Part shown: positions 62,383 to 64,000 of the stretch, in pieces
How the letters are laid out: each line of letters starts with the position of its first letter
Numbering within the stretch: the first letter of the stretch is position 1
Program-made: the position numbers and the translations under genes
The notes under the pieces: model-generated
Told to the model about the DNA's origin: nothing
What the model saw: only the letters and a program-made list of their open reading frames with translations
Database searches by the model: none
Assembly: GCA_938005465.1 (NCBI GenBank)
Contig: CALLNU010000019.1
Coordinates: 62,001 to 126,000 of the forward strand
Source of the DNA: an uncultured Collinsella sp.
GTDB taxonomy: Bacteria; Actinomycetota; Coriobacteriia; Coriobacteriales; Coriobacteriaceae
Length of the DNA: 64,000 bases
Direction: 5' to 3'

Positions 62383-62883
62383 CTATCTGCCATCTACGCG
62401 CTTGGCCATCCAGACATGGGGCTGGCCCTCGTCTTCGTGATCTACCGGGGCAATTTGCGTGTAGCCCGCCTTTGCATAGAGCGGCAACACGTATTCCTGC
62501 GCATGCAGCTTAATAAGCTTAGCGCCGGCATCGCGTGCACACGAAGCACTGGCCTCGACGATCGCACTCGCCAGTCCGCGACGACGCATAGCCGGCAGCA
62601 CGGCGACGCGCCCCATAATGTAGGCCTCCCCCGCCGCAACGCCTTCGTCCATGTCGCATGCCGGCAACACCGGGGCCCCTGCGTCAGCCACGCGCTCAAG
62701 CTCTTCGGGAAACACGCGCGAGCAACCGGCAAGCTCGCCGTCTACATAGAGCGTCACATGAATGCAGTTTGGATCCTCGTCGATAGCGTCGAACTCATTC
62801 TCGTAGCCCTGCTCGTCCATAAAAACGACGCGGCGCACCAACGCCGCGTCATCAAAGCATCCCGTCTTAAGTTGGATATCCAT
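62383..62883 (-). CDS. GNAT-family N-acetyltransferase
   Basis: 166 residues from the ATG at 62883, behind AAAGGG. The acetyl-CoA loop is GRVAVLPAMRRRGLASAIVE near 90-110, followed by AQEYVLPLYAKAGYTQ. The order fits the ElaA/YitI-like small GNATs. Acceptor unknown. Confidence 0.87.
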   Translation of the reverse strand: MDIQLKTGCFDDAALVRRVVFMDEQGYENEFDAIDEDPNCIHVTLYVDGELAGCSRVFPEELERVADAGAPVLPACDMDEGVAAGEAYIMGRVAVLPAMRRRGLASAIVEASASCARDAGAKLIKLHAQEYVLPLYAKAGYTQIAPVDHEDEGQPHVWMAKRVDGR

Positions 62884-62922
62884 GGCTGCCCTTTCATTCA
62901 ATGCGAACGTTAGGGACAGATA

Positions 62923-63573
62923 TTAGCGAAAATGAGCTCCGCGCACGCTAAACTTCGCGCGAGCCTTCGCCAGGCAGTCGTAATGACCCACGTTATGGGC
63001 ATCGCTCGCGATGAAGCTGTACAGGTTCTGATCGAACAGGCGCTGTGCCGGCTTTTTCTCGCGACCAAAGCGACCGCCGGCAATAAAGTCCGCCGAAGCC
63101 TGCAGCTTGCAGCCCATATCGACCAGGCGCTCCGCCACGCTTACATCCTTTTGAACCGCACGATAGCGCTCAGGATGAGCGATGATCACCTGGTAGCCAC
63201 GGCACTGCAAATCGTAAATCGTGTTCTCGTACTCTCTAAACGCATACGCATCGGCATGCGTCGAAAGCTCGAGCAGAAACTCGTTGGTCCCATCGAAATG
63301 CAAGTGCTCCGCGGCATCGATACCAAGCTCAACGAGCTTTCGATGGTTGACCTCGAAGCCCATCTGGAGCGGAAAGCCGTCAGCGTTATCACGCAGCAGC
63401 TCAAAGGCATCCCACATCTTGTCGTAATCAAAATAGGGATCACGGCAGTGAGGAGTGCAAACGATTCTGGTTACACCGGCCCGCTTGGCAGCCTCGAGCA
63501 TCGCCAAGCTCTCATCGAGATCGGCGGCGCCGTCGTCTACACCCGGCAAGATATGGCAATGAATGTCACGCAT
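62923..63573 (-). CDS. CpsB/YwqE-type PHP tyrosine phosphatase
   Basis: 216 residues of the PHP fold. Metal ligands: MRDIHCHILPGVDDG at the start, CTPHC near 39, EVNHRKL near 73, IIAHPERY near 130 and ASDAHN near 193. CpsB phosphatases dephosphorylate the BY-kinase CpsD and tune capsule or exopolysaccharide assembly. The kinase gene lies 17 bases upstream, supporting the assignment. Confidence 0.9.
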   Translation of the reverse strand: MRDIHCHILPGVDDGAADLDESLAMLEAAKRAGVTRIVCTPHCRDPYFDYDKMWDAFELLRDNADGFPLQMGFEVNHRKLVELGIDAAEHLHFDGTNEFLLELSTHADAYAFREYENTIYDLQCRGYQVIIAHPERYRAVQKDVSVAERLVDMGCKLQASADFIAGGRFGREKKPAQRLFDQNLYSFIASDAHNVGHYDCLAKARAKFSVRGAHFR

Positions 63574-63590
63574 AGGTCAGCCTTAATCAA

Positions 63591-64000
63591 CTAAACGTTT
63601 GCTCGGTTGGTGAAGATGCCCTTTTTGGAAGTCCCCTGATCGTCGGAGCCCTTCTTCACCTTCTTACCGTCCTTGGTGTAGTAGGAGTAGTAGTACTCGC
63701 TGGTCTCGGTCTCGCAGTAGTTCATAACGGTACCAATGAGCTTGACCTTCTCGGACTTCTTAAGCTGACCGATGGCGTTGAGCGCCTCCTCGCGCTTGGT
63801 GAAATCCTCACGCACGACAAAAAGCGCACCGTCGGTCAGACTTGCGATCTCGGCAGCATCGATGAAGGTGCCGACCGGGGGAGCATCAAAGATGACGTAC
63901 TGGAACTTGGCGGACAGTGCCTTTACCAGCTTGGCAAAGCGGTGAGAGACGATGATGTCGGCAGGATTGGGAATATGCGGCTCGGCATCGAGGAAGTAGA
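63591..64000 (-). CDS. CpsD/CapB-type tyrosine kinase, 5' end outside window
   Basis: About 136 C-terminal residues are in the window. Walker B-like YVIFDAPPVGTFIDAAEIA precedes LTDGALFVVREDFTKREE. The tail carries a Tyr cluster (SEYYYSYYTKDGKK), the autophosphorylation site of bacterial BY-kinases. With the CpsB phosphatase downstream it forms the switch of a capsule or exopolysaccharide locus that continues beyond the window. Confidence 0.9.
   Translation of the reverse strand, partial: YFLDAEPHIPNPADIIVSHRFAKLVKALSAKFQYVIFDAPPVGTFIDAAEIASLTDGALFVVREDFTKREEALNAIGQLKKSEKVKLIGTVMNYCETETSEYYYSYYTKDGKKVKKGSDDQGTSKKGIFTNRANV

Noticed and set aside
1..64000. tRNA, rRNA, tmRNA or RNase P RNA genes
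   Set aside because: Intergenic regions were read for cloverleaf ends (CCA, TTCGA arms) and conserved rRNA stretches; none was found, although reading by eye can miss one.

Overview
The window looks like a chromosomal segment of a Collinsella-like gut bacterium (Coriobacteriia, Actinomycetota). It is GC-rich, with most genes on the minus strand. It carries a sortase-type pilus locus, a GlnR-like orphan regulator beside glnA, DUF559-type proteins typical of the group, and anaerobe metabolism (ferrous iron uptake, lactate racemase, Fe-S Old Yellow Enzyme reductase). The genus is inferred from gene content; no rRNA or tRNA gene was seen.

Layout. 1-5.4 kb: pilus operon (backbone pilin cut by the left edge, preceded by a tip adhesin whose frame is broken at a run of eight G). 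5.4-13.4 kb: HAD phosphatase, MFS exporter, molybdenum cofactor genes (moaA and a moaC-mobB fusion), a nuclease-like protein bracketed by two copies of one palindromic repeat, and a MATE exporter. 13.4-15 kb: two toxin-antitoxin pairs. 15-24 kb: ligA, an HtrA protease, glnA with a GlnR-like regulator, LacI and GntR regulators. 24-28 kb: an AAA ATPase with repeat arrays on both sides, a regulator remnant and a two-domain flavin reductase. 28-32 kb: feoA-feoA-feoB, a FeoB-associated Cys-rich protein and an HPr protein with Asp46. 32-38.6 kb: amino acid permease and the ebgAC beta-galactosidase with its LacI regulator and three operators. 38.8-46.3 kb: aspS, serB and the lactate racemase genes larB-larC-tetR (+) converging on larA-larD (-). 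47-54.6 kb: ppc, hisS, a truncated MFS gene, an M20 amidohydrolase and an EamA transporter. 54.7-64 kb: two YhgE/Pip membrane proteins, htpG, a GNAT acetyltransferase, and a CpsB phosphatase / CpsD kinase pair cut by the right edge.

The most unusual feature is the intergenic DNA. It holds many long, nearly perfect hairpins. Two of them, after larD (44052-44176) and after ppc (46978-47104), share identical internal-loop sequences, yet their stems differ and stay complementary. That covariation indicates a selected structure, either an RNA element or a DNA hairpin. Three further families of short palindromes (REP-like) and three fold-back elements with 29-30 bp arms are scattered through the window.

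Genes that work together: the pilus genes; moaA with moaC-mobB; each toxin with its antitoxin; glnA with the GlnR-like regulator; the feo genes; ebgA, ebgC and the LacI regulator; the lar genes (racemisation of lactate with a nickel-pincer cofactor made by LarB and LarC, and uptake by LarD); and cpsB with cpsD.
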